A stretch of DNA of 64,000 nucleotides from Pseudarthrobacter phenanthrenivorans Sphe3 (GCF_000189535.1 NC_015145.1:434001-498000); one strand, 5' to 3'. Shown: positions 25,291-34,702, counted from the stretch's first letter. Notes: generated by a model not told the origin, from the letters alone. Translations and numbers: made by a program.

Positions 25291-27633
25291 ATGGCCCTGA
25301 TCTCCGCGGACCGCGAAAGATTCCCCAACACCCCCTGGCAGCTCGTGGAAACACGCCACGAGCCAGGGAACGAGGGGACGCTGGAAACCCTCTTCGCCCT
25401 CGGCAACGGACACCTCGGAATCCGTGGGGCCCACTGGTCGGCAGCGGACGTGGACCTTCCCGGCAGCTTCATCAACGGACTGCACGAAATCTGGGACATC
25501 AAGCACGCCGAAAACGCCTTTGGGTTCGCCCGCACCGGCCAGCGCATCCTGTACATCCCGGACGCCAACAACTTCACCGTGATCATTGACGGGGAATCCC
25601 TCAGCCTGGCCGAATCCGAGGTGCTGGACTACCGGCGCTCGGTTGACTTCGCCACCGGAGCCTACGAATGCCGGATCACCTGGCAGTGCCGCTCCGGCGC
25701 CGTGGTCACCACCACCGAACGCCGCGCTGTGGGATTCGCGTCCCGGGGAAGCCTTGGCATCTCACTGGAAGTAGCCACCGACCGTGAGGTCTCCGTGGAC
25801 GTCACTTCTTCGGTCATCAACCGCCAGGACCAGCCGGTGGAAGACCACTCCGCCCATGATCCGCGACGCGCGGGCCGGCACGCAGGACGCGTCCTGCTGC
25901 CCCTGCGGCTGGACGGCGGCGACGGCTCGCTCCGGTTGGCCTGGGAAGCCGCCGAATCCGAGCAGCGCGTCGGCGTCGCGGTGGACCATTGGACCTCCGC
26001 CGGCCACCAGCCGTTCGAAACCCGCGTTGACCAGGACGACAGCAGCGTGCGCTATGTCCTGGCGGTCAGCCCCGGTGAGCCGTTCCGACTGGAAAAAAGC
26101 GTCAGCTACGCGGCCGGCCCCGCCGTGCAGGACCCCTCCGTTGACGCCGCCGGTAAAGCGGAAGAAGGGCTGCGGCCCGTAGGGGAGATCTTTGCCGAGA
26201 GCGAAGCGCACTACCGCGATTACTGGGCAACCTCGGACATCGTGGTGCAGGGCCAGTCCGAGCTGCAGCAGGCCATCCGGTGGAACCTTTTCCAGCTTGC
26301 CCAGGCAACGGCGCGTGCCGATGTCGCGGGGATCCCTGCCAAGGGCGTCACCGGTTCCGGCTACGAGGGACACTACTTCTGGGACCAGGAGGTGTACCTC
26401 CTGCCGTACCTGACCTACACCAACCCCGTTGGGGCGCGCCGGGTCCTGGAGTTCCGCCACGGCATGCTTCCGGAAGCGAAGATCCGCGCCAAGGAACTGA
26501 GCGTGGAAGGCGCGCTGTTCCCCTGGCGCACCATCAACGGCCTTGAGGCCAGTGCCTACTACGCGGCGGGCACCGCGCAGTTCCATATCGCCGCGGCCAT
26601 TGCCTTTGCCACCAACCGGTTCGTCTGGGCCACCGGCGATGTTGCCTTCCGGGACGGCATGGGCGCCGAACTGCTGATTGAAACAGCGCGCATGTGGATC
26701 TCGCTGGGCTTCTTCGGCAAGGACGGCCTTTTCCATATCCACGGTGTCACCGGCCCGGACGAGTACACGGCCGTGGTCAATGACAACCTCTACACGAACG
26801 TGATGGCGCGCTTTAACCTGCGTGCCGCCGCCGCACTGGAGCATCCCGCGATCACGCAGGAGGAGCGGCAGCTGTGGGAGGCGGCGGCCAGCCGCATGCA
26901 GCTGCCTTTCGATGACCGGATGCAGGTGCATTCGCAGGACAACGACTTCATGCACCTCGAACCCTGGGACTGGACCACGCCCCGGTCCAAGTACCCGCTG
27001 CTCCTGCATTTCCACCCGCTGGTGATCTACCGGCACCAGGTCCTCAAGCAGGCGGATACCGTACTGGCAATGTTCCTGCAGTGGCAGGATTTCACGGCGG
27101 AGGAAAAACACCGGGCCTTCGATTTCTACGATCCGCTGACAACCGGAGATTCGACGCTTTCCGCCTGCGTCCAGGGCATCATGGCCGCCGAGGTGGGGTA
27201 CGCGCGTGAAGCGCTGGAACACTTCACCAACGCCGTGTTCATCGACCTGGACGACACCCATGGCAACACCATCGACGGCGTCCACATCGCGTCCACGGGC
27301 GGGGTCTGGAGCTCCCTGGTGTGCGGGTTTGCGGGGCTCCGGGACCAGGGGCCCGTTCCGTTCTTTGACCCCCGGCTGCCGGCCGAGTGGGAAGGGCTGA
27401 CCTTCCACCTCAAGATCCGGGGCCGGCTGCTGCTGGTGGAACTCGATGCCGGTGCCATCACGCTGGCCATCCAGTCCGGCGAACCCCTGGAGGTCGATGT
27501 CCGCGGGAAGGTTGTCACCGTCGGCGGCGAGCCCGTCCAGGTGGAACTTGATCCCGTGCCGGAACCGGAGCCTACGGTGTTCCCCAGCGGACATCCGACG
27601 GCGAGTATCCCGGTGGTGCGCGTCCAGGAGTAA
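25291..27633 (+). CDS. Glycoside hydrolase family 65 phosphorylase (maltose/trehalose/kojibiose type)
   Basis: A 780-residue GH65 enzyme. The N-terminal beta-sandwich opens with F-A-L-G-N-G-H-L-G-I-R-G. The (alpha/alpha)6 barrel carries the general acid E491 in T-G-P-D-E-Y, plus W-D-Q-E and H-S-Q-D-N-D. A C-terminal beta domain holds G-R-L-L-L-V-E-L. GH65 enzymes cleave alpha-glucobioses with phosphate, giving beta-glucose 1-phosphate. The adjacent beta-phosphoglucomutase fits this and argues against a hydrolase. Whether the sugar is maltose, trehalose, kojibiose or nigerose cannot be read here. Confidence 0.92.
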   Translation: MALISADRERFPNTPWQLVETRHEPGNEGTLETLFALGNGHLGIRGAHWSAADVDLPGSFINGLHEIWDIKHAENAFGFARTGQRILYIPDANNFTVIIDGESLSLAESEVLDYRRSVDFATGAYECRITWQCRSGAVVTTTERRAVGFASRGSLGISLEVATDREVSVDVTSSVINRQDQPVEDHSAHDPRRAGRHAGRVLLPLRLDGGDGSLRLAWEAAESEQRVGVAVDHWTSAGHQPFETRVDQDDSSVRYVLAVSPGEPFRLEKSVSYAAGPAVQDPSVDAAGKAEEGLRPVGEIFAESEAHYRDYWATSDIVVQGQSELQQAIRWNLFQLAQATARADVAGIPAKGVTGSGYEGHYFWDQEVYLLPYLTYTNPVGARRVLEFRHGMLPEAKIRAKELSVEGALFPWRTINGLEASAYYAAGTAQFHIAAAIAFATNRFVWATGDVAFRDGMGAELLIETARMWISLGFFGKDGLFHIHGVTGPDEYTAVVNDNLYTNVMARFNLRAAAALEHPAITQEERQLWEAAASRMQLPFDDRMQVHSQDNDFMHLEPWDWTTPRSKYPLLLHFHPLVIYRHQVLKQADTVLAMFLQWQDFTAEEKHRAFDFYDPLTTGDSTLSACVQGIMAAEVGYAREALEHFTNAVFIDLDDTHGNTIDGVHIASTGGVWSSLVCGFAGLRDQGPVPFFDPRLPAEWEGLTFHLKIRGRLLLVELDAGAITLAIQSGEPLEVDVRGKVVTVGGEPVQVELDPVPEPEPTVFPSGHPTASIPVVRVQE

Positions 27634-27638
27634 GTGCC

Positions 27639-27664
27639 GCGGCGGGAGCCTAGTCTCCCGCCGC
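27639..27664. terminator. Hairpin between convergent GH65 and MFS genes
   Basis: Perfect 10-base arms (GCGGCGGGAG and CTCCCGCCGC) with a CCTAGT loop that includes the stop codon of the minus-strand MFS gene. Confidence 0.7.
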
Positions 27665-29002
27665 TGCGCTGGGTTCCACCTCAGGCGACACGTCCAGCGG
27701 GTGGGACAGTTCGTCGTCGGGCATTTTCGCGGCTGCCATGGCAATGACCGCCATGACGGGGCACACCCCGCCGGCCACCAGGAAGATCAGCCAGATCGGC
27801 AGGACCTCGGCGGCCGGACCGGCCAGTGCCATGGAAACCGGCATCAGGGCGAGCGAGACGAAGAAATCCAGGCTGGAGACCCGGCCCAGGAGGTGGGGCG
27901 GGACGCGGCGCTGGAGCAGTGTGCCCCAGATGACCATGCCCACGCTGCCGGTGGCGCCGAAGATCAGCAGCGCGGCCGCGATTGCCCAGAAATTGTCCAT
28001 GATTCCGACGGCGGCGAGCGGCAGGCTGCCTGCGCCCCAAGACACCATCATCACCGTGAGGTAGCGCCGCGGCAGCCGGAATGAGGCAGTCAGCAGCGAT
28101 CCCAGTGCCGCGCCCACGCCCATGATGGCCAGGAGGAACCCGAACATCCGGGAATCTCCGGCCAGCTGGTCCCGGACCACGAAGGGAAGCAGCACTTCGA
28201 TGGGGCCGATCAGGAACAGCACGGAGATGCAGGCCCAGATCAGGGTCCACAGCAGCCAGGGCGTCCGCAAGGTGTAGCTGACGCCCTCGCGCAGGTCCTG
28301 CAAGAAAGACGGCCTGGGAACGTCAGCGCCCGCTGCCACGGACCCGCTTGTCCCGGTCCCGCTTGTCCCGCTTGTCCCGCTGCCGCCCGCGCCGTTCCCC
28401 GGAGCCGCCAGTGCGTGCTGGCCAAGGAAGTTCAGGACGATGAAGGCCAGCAGGTGGCAGACCGCAACGGCTGTAACGGCATGTGACGGCGAAAGGGCGG
28501 CCACCACGATGCCTGCGACGGCGGGACCGGCGGCCTGCTGGAGGACCGGACGCATGGACCCCTCCATTCCGTTGGCGGCCAGCAGGTCATGGGCGGGAAG
28601 GATGCGCGGCAGGATAGCGGAGTAGGCGGGGAAGAAGAAGGCCGCCCCGACGCCAAGGACGAACGAGCCCGCCGCAACGTGCCACAGCTGGAGCAGCCCG
28701 GACATGGCCAGTCCACTGACTGTGGCGATGACCGCAAGGTTGGCGCCTTCCACGGCGATGATCAGCCGGCGCTGCGGGATCCGGTCGGCGGCGATGCCGC
28801 CCGCCAGGACGAAGGCCACCAAACCCACGCTGCCGGCGGCGGCCACCACGGACAGTTCCAGCGGCCCGCCGCCCAGATGGATCACCTGGTAGACCATGGC
28901 TACGGCCCACATGCCGGAGCCGAAGATGGAGATGGCCAGCGCTGCGATCAGGATCCGGTACTCCCGGTGGGCAAAGGGCCGCAGGGCTTTGGGGGTGGGC
29001 AT
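27650..29002 (-). CDS. MFS transporter (EntS/MefA-like, DHA3 type)
   Basis: A 450-residue 12-helix transporter. It opens A-H-R-E-Y-R-I-L-I-A-A-L and has the G-G-I-A-A-D-R-I-P-Q-R loop 2-3 motif of the DHA3 (EntS, MefA) family, mostly drug or siderophore exporters. A Gly/Ser/Thr-rich low-complexity loop sits near residues 200-225, in the central cytoplasmic loop. A siderophore-export role is possible because EntS-like proteins do this, but the gene is 20 kb from des and has no iron box. TAGACT stands six bases before the ATG, suggesting a leaderless mRNA. Confidence 0.85.
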   Translation of the reverse strand: MPTPKALRPFAHREYRILIAALAISIFGSGMWAVAMVYQVIHLGGGPLELSVVAAAGSVGLVAFVLAGGIAADRIPQRRLIIAVEGANLAVIATVSGLAMSGLLQLWHVAAGSFVLGVGAAFFFPAYSAILPRILPAHDLLAANGMEGSMRPVLQQAAGPAVAGIVVAALSPSHAVTAVAVCHLLAFIVLNFLGQHALAAPGNGAGGSGTSGTSGTGTSGSVAAGADVPRPSFLQDLREGVSYTLRTPWLLWTLIWACISVLFLIGPIEVLLPFVVRDQLAGDSRMFGFLLAIMGVGAALGSLLTASFRLPRRYLTVMMVSWGAGSLPLAAVGIMDNFWAIAAALLIFGATGSVGMVIWGTLLQRRVPPHLLGRVSSLDFFVSLALMPVSMALAGPAAEVLPIWLIFLVAGGVCPVMAVIAMAAAKMPDDELSHPLDVSPEVEPSAAAGD

Positions 29003-29116
29003 AGGCTAAGTCTAGGCTTTGGGCTATCTGCGGGGGAGCCGGGCAACTGGACCGCCGGCCGGGTGGGGGACTCCTTCCGCGCCGGGGTGGGGACCTCTCC
29101 TGCCGTGGCCTAATGT

Positions 29117-29132
29117 TAAGCAACCTTAGTAT
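29117..29132 (+). promoter_or_regulatory. TAAG-N4-CTTA promoter element with TAGTAT -10 box
   Basis: TAAG-CAAC-CTTA at 29117-29128 with TAGTAT at 29127-29132, the -10 box starting on the second T of CTTA. It lies ~50 bases upstream of the gene at 29180. Confidence 0.6.
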
Positions 29133-29179
29133 CAGGAATTCCGGCACCAGCCTGGCTGGCGAGACAAACAGAGGTGACC

Positions 29180-29986
29180 ATGGCCAAGCGCAGCAATCCC
29201 GCAGTACGAATCGCACAGGAAACCGCCCACAACGCAGTGTTCGACGCAGAGGGCAAGCCCAAGCCCGGAGTCCACAACATGCTCCTGAAAGCGGTGGAAA
29301 TCCAGCGTCCGCTGGTGGTGGCCTACATCCGGCGGCTCCAGAAACGGCACCCCCGGGCCACGGCCGCGCAGCTGGCTGACATCCTGGAGCGCGACTACCT
29401 GCGTGCCGTCACAGGCGGCGGCGCAGTGGTGGGGGCCACCGCCGTCGTGCCTGGAGTGGGCACCGTGGCGTCCCTGGGGCTCTCCGCCGCAGCCACCGTC
29501 GGCTTCCTGGAAGCAACAGCCCTCTACTCCACTTCCCTTGCGGAACTGCACGGTATCCGGCTGACCAATCCGGAGAAGGCCAGCACCATGGTCATGGCCA
29601 TCATGCTGGGTGAGGAGGGCACGGCCCTGCTGGGGACGCTGGGCGGCCAGGCTGCCGGCAAGGGCACCAGCCCCACCAAAGCCTGGGGCAATGTCCTCTC
29701 CAAGTCCATGCCCGTGCCCGGCTTTGGCAGCATCCGCAGCAGGATCCAGAAAGCTTTCCTGAAGAACCTCCTCAAGCGCCAGGGCACGGCCCTGTTCGGC
29801 AGGGCCCTGCCGTTCGGGATCGGTGCAGTGGTGGGCGGAGCCGGTAACCTCATCATGGGCCGTGCGGTGGTGGCCAACGCCAAGGAGGCGTTTGGACCGA
29901 TGCCGGACACCATCCCCGGCGAGCTCAACGCCGCTGCACCGGACAACCTGACGCTGGAAGGCAACAATCTTGGATCTCAACGCTGA
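29180..29986 (+). CDS. Protein with Gly/Ala-rich hydrophobic core, unknown function
   Basis: A 268-residue protein I cannot assign to a family. It has a polar, basic N-terminus (M-A-K-R-S-N-P-A-V-R), then Gly/Ala/Val-rich hydrophobic stretches at about 80-115 and 205-230 that could be membrane-associated, and an acidic end. ATG at 29180 has GAGGTG before it; a GTG two codons earlier is less well placed. The promoter holds the TAAG/CTTA element also found before dps. The end overlaps the pxpA start by 17 bases, so the two are probably co-transcribed, although no functional link is known. Confidence 0.75.
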   Translation: MAKRSNPAVRIAQETAHNAVFDAEGKPKPGVHNMLLKAVEIQRPLVVAYIRRLQKRHPRATAAQLADILERDYLRAVTGGGAVVGATAVVPGVGTVASLGLSAAATVGFLEATALYSTSLAELHGIRLTNPEKASTMVMAIMLGEEGTALLGTLGGQAAGKGTSPTKAWGNVLSKSMPVPGFGSIRSRIQKAFLKNLLKRQGTALFGRALPFGIGAVVGGAGNLIMGRAVVANAKEAFGPMPDTIPGELNAAAPDNLTLEGNNLGSQR

Positions 29987-30719
29987 CCTCGGCGCATCAT
30001 TCGGCTCCTGGACCATGGGAGGCGACGCCGCGATGGTCCAGCTTGCCACCAGCGCCAACGTTGCCTGCGGCTTCCATGCAGGGGACCCGGTCACCATGCT
30101 GGACAGCTGCCGGGCAGCGTACGAGCTGGATGTGACCGTAGGCGCGAAGGTGGGCTACCGGGACCTTGCCGGTTTCGGCCGCCGGTCCATGGATGTGAGC
30201 TTCGACGAACTCTTCGGGGACGTGCTGTACCAGCTGGGAGCGCTCGACGGCGTGGCCCACGCGGTGGGTGCCTCCGTGGACTACGTAAAACCGCACGGCG
30301 CGCTCTATGACCGGCTTGTGCACGACGCCGAGCAGGCCTCAGCCGTCGTTGCTGCGGTGAACGCCTACGATCCTGGCCTGCCCATCCTGGGGCTCGCGGA
30401 CTCCGAGCTCCTGAAGCAGGCCCGGGATGCCGGGCACCCGGTGTTCACTGAAGCCTTCGTGGACCGCGCCTACCACGCTGACGGCACCCTGGTGCCGCGC
30501 TCGCAGGACGGTGCCGTGCTGCACGACGTCGACGTGATCGTCGAGCGGGCCGTGCGGCTGGCTGCCAAAGGCGAAGTGGTGGCGGTGGACGGCACGGTGG
30601 TGAGTCTCCGGCCGGATTCACTGTGCCTGCCTGGCGGCGCCCCCGGGGCAATTGACATCGCTGCCGCTGTCCGGGCCGGGCTCGAAGCCGCCGGTATTGA
30701 ACTGGAGTCCTTCGCCTAG
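29970..30719 (+). CDS. pxpA: 5-oxoprolinase subunit A (LamB/YcsF family)
   Basis: A 249-residue PxpA. It opens with D-L-N-A-D-L-G-A-S-F-G and has A-C-G-F-H-A-G-D-P, V-K-P-H-G-A-L-Y and E-A-F-V-D-R-A-Y, all family hallmarks. With PxpB and PxpC it opens 5-oxoproline to glutamate using ATP. The start is TTG at 29970, seven bases after GGAAGG, overlapping the previous gene. PxpB and PxpC are not adjacent, which is unusual because the three are commonly clustered. The gene converges on the DUF445 gene, 18 bases apart. Confidence 0.92.
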   Translation: MDLNADLGASFGSWTMGGDAAMVQLATSANVACGFHAGDPVTMLDSCRAAYELDVTVGAKVGYRDLAGFGRRSMDVSFDELFGDVLYQLGALDGVAHAVGASVDYVKPHGALYDRLVHDAEQASAVVAAVNAYDPGLPILGLADSELLKQARDAGHPVFTEAFVDRAYHADGTLVPRSQDGAVLHDVDVIVERAVRLAAKGEVVAVDGTVVSLRPDSLCLPGGAPGAIDIAAAVRAGLEAAGIELESFA

Positions 30720-30737
30720 GTTTGCCCTGGTGCAGGC

Positions 30738-32099
30738 TCAGCCAAAGATCAGGTGTGCCACCGTAAAGATCGCCAGGCCGGCCAGTGAGCCCACCACCGT
30801 GCCGTTGATCCGGATGAACTGCAGGTCCTTGCCCACCTGGAGTTCGATTTTCTGCGAGGTTTCCTCCGCATCCCAGCGTGCCACCGTGTCCGTGATGACC
30901 CCGGCGATGTCCGATCGGTAGGTCCGGACCAGGTAGCTCGCGGCGTCGCCGATCCAGGTGTTGACCTTTCCGGCCAGTTCGGGCTCGCTGACGAGCCGGG
31001 AACCGAAGTCGCGCACGGCGGCCTTGAACTTGATGGTCAGCTCGCTGTCCGGATCGTCCACCGCGCCCAGCAGCGCATTCTTCACGGTGCCCCAGGTCCT
31101 GGAGGCAAGTTCGCGCACCTCCGGATCACCCAGCACCTGGGCCTTGATGTCCTCGGCGCGGGCGATCATGGCGGGATCGTGCTGCAGGTCCTGCGCCAGG
31201 TCGTTCAGGTACTTGTCGATGGACTGGCGTACCTGGTGGTTCTGGTCGGCCTGCACCGCGCGCACGAACTTGAGGATTTCCACGTACACCTTGTCGCCCA
31301 CAAGTCCGTCCACGAACTGCGGCACCCAGGTGGGGGAGCGGTCGGACACGAGCCGGGTGACGGTCTCGTGGTTGTCATCCACCCAGTCAGCCGCCCTGTC
31401 CACCAGCAGGTCCACCAGCTTGTGGTGGTGTCCGTCGTGGAAGATCCGCTCCGCCATCTTGCCCACGGGAGGTCCCCACGGCGGGGCCAGCAGATGCTTG
31501 CGGACCATACCCTCGATGACGGCCTGGACGTCGTCGTCGTTCAAAACCTTGAACAGGCCCCGGATGACGGCGGCGCCTTCCTTGGCCACGCGGTCCGCAC
31601 CGGCCGGCGTGGCGAGCCATTCGCCGGCGCGGCGGGCAATGTTCACGCTGGCCAGCTTCTCCTGGACCACCTGCTCCGAGAGGAAATTGGTTTCCACGAA
31701 CTCGCCCAGCGAGGCGCCGATCTGGTCCTTCCGGCGGGGGATGATGGCGGTGTGTGGGATTTTGATGCCCATGGGGTACTTGAAGAGTGCCGTGACGGCG
31801 AACCAGTCAGCCAGTGCACCCACCATGCCGCCCTCCGCCGCAGCCCGCACGTACTCAAGCCACGGGTACTCCTTCTGGAGCGCGAAGGCGAAGACGAAGA
31901 TCACGGCCATCACCACCAGCAGCCCCAAAGCCACCAGCTTCATTTTCCGCAGCGCTGCCGCCTTTTCGGCGTCGCCGGCGCTGAGTTGATGACGGACGAC
32001 GGCGGCACGCGACTTGCCCCGGCCCTTCGGCTGGGGCGGGGCGGAAGGTGCGGGCCTGGTGGGCGTTTCCCGGGTGGTTGGCTCAGAGTTCACCTGCAT
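30738..32099 (-). CDS. DUF445 family membrane-anchored protein
   Basis: A 453-residue protein with a Pro/Arg-rich start, one hydrophobic segment near residues 50-75, and then the DUF445 opening (E-Y-V-R-A-A-A-E-G-G-M-V-G-A-L-A-D-W-F-A-V). A long helical stretch follows, and a second hydrophobic segment closes the C-terminus. The family is widespread and uncharacterised. TAGGCT lies six bases before the ATG, so the mRNA is probably leaderless. It is divergent from the GDPD gene, which also has a six-base -10-to-start spacing, so two leaderless promoters lie back to back within 49 bases. Confidence 0.88.
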   Translation of the reverse strand: MQVNSEPTTRETPTRPAPSAPPQPKGRGKSRAAVVRHQLSAGDAEKAAALRKMKLVALGLLVVMAVIFVFAFALQKEYPWLEYVRAAAEGGMVGALADWFAVTALFKYPMGIKIPHTAIIPRRKDQIGASLGEFVETNFLSEQVVQEKLASVNIARRAGEWLATPAGADRVAKEGAAVIRGLFKVLNDDDVQAVIEGMVRKHLLAPPWGPPVGKMAERIFHDGHHHKLVDLLVDRAADWVDDNHETVTRLVSDRSPTWVPQFVDGLVGDKVYVEILKFVRAVQADQNHQVRQSIDKYLNDLAQDLQHDPAMIARAEDIKAQVLGDPEVRELASRTWGTVKNALLGAVDDPDSELTIKFKAAVRDFGSRLVSEPELAGKVNTWIGDAASYLVRTYRSDIAGVITDTVARWDAEETSQKIELQVGKDLQFIRINGTVVGSLAGLAIFTVAHLIFG

Positions 32100-32148
32100 G
32101 TGCCAAGCCTAGCCCCGCAGTACGGGCCGGGTCGGCTACCGTGTCTGC

Positions 32149-33048
32149 ATGACCAGTGATGAGCCTGTGACGCAGCGGCCGTTGGTCTTTGCCCACCGGG
32201 GGTCCAGCGCCGCGTTCGCCGAGCATACCCGGGCGGCCTACCTGCAGGCCCTGGCGGACGGGGCCGACGGCGTGGAGTGCGACGTCCACCTGACCCGGGA
32301 CCAGCATGTTGTCCTCCTGCACGATGCCAACCTGGACCGGACCTCGGACGGGACCGGGCCGGTGGCCGAGCGGACACTGCGGGAGCTGCGGCACCTCGAT
32401 TTTTCGTCCTGGAAGGGCGTCCGCATCCCCGAGATGTACGGGGCGAGGTCCGAGCAGTTCCTCACCCTGCCCGAGCTTTTGGCGATCCTCCGGGGTGCGG
32501 GGCGGCCGGTGAGGCTTGCCATCGAGTTCAAGCATCCCAGCCCGTACCAGCTCAAGCTGGAGGACCGGGTGCTGGCGGTGCTGCGGAGCGAAGGGTGGGA
32601 CCCGGCCGGCTCTTCGCTGGACAACGTGTCCGTGACGTTTATGAGTTTCAGCCCGGATTCCGTGCGGCACCTGCTCGCGTCGGTTCCGCCGGAGTACGTC
32701 TGCCAGTTGGTGGACGACGTGGACATCCGGGTGATCCGGGGCGGCCTGGGCTTCGGTCTGCTGACCGGAAGTGCCGTTGCCAACCTGATGAGGGCAACCC
32801 GGCTTGAAGGCGAGCGGATCCTGGACAACGGTGAAGTGGGCCTGGCCGGACCCGGCATCCACTACCTGCGGCGGCATCCGGCAACAACCCGGCGCTGGCT
32901 CGCTGCAGGACGCCGTTTCCGGGTGTGGACCGTTGATTCGGAAGAGGACGTGGCGCTCTGCACAGGCTTGGGCGTCCAGGAGATCACAACAAACGTGCCG
33001 GCGCGGGTGCTGAGCCAGCTGCAGGTGGCCTCGCCGCAGGGAGGATAG
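32149..33048 (+). CDS. Glycerophosphodiester phosphodiesterase
   Basis: A 299-residue TIM-barrel GDPD enzyme. Active-site residues are H16-R17 in F-A-H-R-G, E43-x-D45 in G-V-E-C-D-V-H, and H58 in L-L-H-D. It has no signal peptide, so it is probably cytoplasmic, splitting glycerophosphodiesters into glycerol 3-phosphate and an alcohol. TACCGT stands six bases before the ATG (leaderless). A later family landmark is the V-W-T-V-D-S-E-E-D motif near the C-terminus. Confidence 0.93.
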   Translation: MTSDEPVTQRPLVFAHRGSSAAFAEHTRAAYLQALADGADGVECDVHLTRDQHVVLLHDANLDRTSDGTGPVAERTLRELRHLDFSSWKGVRIPEMYGARSEQFLTLPELLAILRGAGRPVRLAIEFKHPSPYQLKLEDRVLAVLRSEGWDPAGSSLDNVSVTFMSFSPDSVRHLLASVPPEYVCQLVDDVDIRVIRGGLGFGLLTGSAVANLMRATRLEGERILDNGEVGLAGPGIHYLRRHPATTRRWLAAGRRFRVWTVDSEEDVALCTGLGVQEITTNVPARVLSQLQVASPQGG

Positions 33049-33141
33049 CCGGGCCACACCCCCCGCTCCCCGATGGAAATTCGGACCCCGCCCGTAGCTG
33101 ACGGTTTCAGCCGCCCTCCGCGCCTGTGGTTGAGTGGGACC

Positions 33142-33606
33142 ATGCTTTTTCCCCGCTCCGGCCGGGCCGTCCAAACCTTTTCCGCTGCAGCCATGAGCTC
33201 ACTCCTCGCGGCCAGCGCCATGAAGCACTTCCGCGACCCCGCTTTCTACCACCAGGTGGTCCCGGACTTCCTCTGCCGTGACGACGCCGGAGCCAGCCCA
33301 GGTGCCGCACCGCCCCGTCCGCTGGCCCTCCTTTCCCGGGAGGAATGGATTGCCGTGAGCGGGCTGCTGGAGCTGGCGGCCGCCGTCGGAATCCTTGTTC
33401 CGGCAACGCGGAAAGCGGCGGCCACCGGCACCGCCGTGATGTTCACTGCTTTCCTGGCCGGCCATCTCGATGTCCTTCGGCGGGCGTACGGGCCGCAGGG
33501 GTCCGAAGCGCAGCGGAAGGTGCACACCGTCCGCCTTCCGCTCCAGGCACCCCTGATTGCATGGGCATGGAGCCTGCGGAAACCTGCCGCGGGAGCACGC
33601 CCGTGA
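33142..33606 (+). CDS. DoxX-like small membrane protein
   Basis: A 154-residue protein with about four hydrophobic segments in a DoxX-like layout, including F-S-A-A-A-M-S-S-L-L, a G-L-L-E-L-A-A-A-V-G-I-L segment and F-T-A-F-L-A-G-H-L-D. DoxX-like proteins are linked to redox or small-quinone handling but mostly lack assays. The frame is open to 33073; ATG 33142 begins just before the first hydrophobic segment and was chosen for that reason, with only a weak ribosome site (GTGGGA). It overlaps the AzlC start by 4 bases. Confidence 0.65.
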   Translation: MLFPRSGRAVQTFSAAAMSSLLAASAMKHFRDPAFYHQVVPDFLCRDDAGASPGAAPPRPLALLSREEWIAVSGLLELAAAVGILVPATRKAAATGTAVMFTAFLAGHLDVLRRAYGPQGSEAQRKVHTVRLPLQAPLIAWAWSLRKPAAGARP

Positions 33607-34394
33607 CCCTGCTGGCGTCCCCGGCGGTGCGGATGGGCCTCTCCATCAGCATTGCCACCGGTCTCTATGGCGTGTCCTTCGGGGCGCTCTCGGTTACGTC
33701 CGGCCTCACCTTCTGGCAGACCATGGCACTGAGCCTGCTCCTGTTCAGCGGCGGCTCGCAGTTCGCGTTCATCGGCGTGGTGGCCGGCGGCGGGTCCGGC
33801 ATCGCGGCGATGAGTGCGGCCACCCTGCTGGGCATGCGCAACGGAATCTATGGGATGCAGCTCAATGCGCTCCTGCACCCCACCGGCTGGCGGAAGTACG
33901 TGGCAGCCCAATTGACCATCGACGAATCCACGGCCACCAGTTCGGGCCAGACCGATCCCGCAGAGCAGCGCCGCGGGTTCTGGGCGGCGGGCATCGGCAT
34001 CTATGTCCTATGGAACCTGTTCACCGCTATCGGCGCCCTGGCCGGCAGCGGACTGGGCGATCCGAAGCAATGGGGGCTGGACGGTGCCGCGGTGGCAGCG
34101 TTCCTGGGACTGCTCTGGCCCCGGCTCAAGGGGCGTGAACCCATCGCGATCGCCGTGGTGTGTGCGGTGGCCACCGTGGTGGCTGTGCCGTTCGTTCCGG
34201 CTGGCGTGCCCATCCTGGTGGCGGCTGTGGTGGCTGCGGTGATCGGCTGGTTCAGCCACGGCCGGAGCGATGAAGGCCTGGAGCCGGACGTGGACCCGTT
34301 CAGGGAACGGCACCGGCACGGCGATCACCGTGCCGGGCATGCGCAGGGCGCTCCGGGCAATACTGGAAAAACGCGTCCGGAGGGTGCCGAATGA
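33603..34394 (+). CDS. azlC: AzlC family branched-chain amino-acid exporter subunit
   Basis: A 263-residue membrane protein. The family opening is G-L-Y-G-V-S-F-G-A-L, with S-G-G-S-Q-F-A-F-I-G and a conserved Asn/Arg segment (L-G-M-R-N-G-I-Y-G) after it. With AzlD it exports branched-chain amino acids (BrnFE/YgaZH type). GTG at 33603 overlaps the stop of the preceding gene and is the only start that keeps the first helix. The last ~50 residues are a His/Arg/Gly-rich cytoplasmic tail. AzlD follows with a 4-base overlap. Confidence 0.9.
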   Translation: MTLLASPAVRMGLSISIATGLYGVSFGALSVTSGLTFWQTMALSLLLFSGGSQFAFIGVVAGGGSGIAAMSAATLLGMRNGIYGMQLNALLHPTGWRKYVAAQLTIDESTATSSGQTDPAEQRRGFWAAGIGIYVLWNLFTAIGALAGSGLGDPKQWGLDGAAVAAFLGLLWPRLKGREPIAIAVVCAVATVVAVPFVPAGVPILVAAVVAAVIGWFSHGRSDEGLEPDVDPFRERHRHGDHRAGHAQGAPGNTGKTRPEGAE

Positions 34395-34702
34395 GTCTCT
34401 GGATCTGGCTGCTGATTGCCTGCCTGTTGGCCTACGCCTGGAAACTGGTGGGATACTTCGTTCCGGCCAGGCTGCTGGAGGATCCGCGCATGTCCCGGGT
34501 TGCCGGCACCATGACCATCGGGCTGCTGGCGTCCCTGACCGTGGTGAACACGTTTGCTACCGGACAGTCCCTGGCAGTTGACGCGCGGCTCGGTGCCCTG
34601 GCCGCCGCCGCCATAGCGCTGGCCCTTCGGGCGCCCTTCCTGGTGGTGGTCCTCGCCGGCGCGGGGACGGCCGCGCTGCTCAGGATGCTGGGCTGGAACT
34701 GA
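34391..34702 (+). CDS. azlD: AzlD family branched-chain amino-acid exporter subunit
   Basis: A 103-residue protein with three to four hydrophobic segments. W-x-x-L-I-A-C-L-L-A-Y begins the protein and R-M-L-G-W ends it, both typical of AzlD. It overlaps AzlC by 4 bases and forms the small subunit of that exporter. No Lrp-type regulator is next to it. Confidence 0.88.
   Translation: MSLWIWLLIACLLAYAWKLVGYFVPARLLEDPRMSRVAGTMTIGLLASLTVVNTFATGQSLAVDARLGALAAAAIALALRAPFLVVVLAGAGTAALLRMLGWN

Noticed and set aside
25762..27744. Minus-strand open frame of 660 codons
   Set aside because: Shadow of the GH65 gene; the plus-strand frame has all GH65 motifs.
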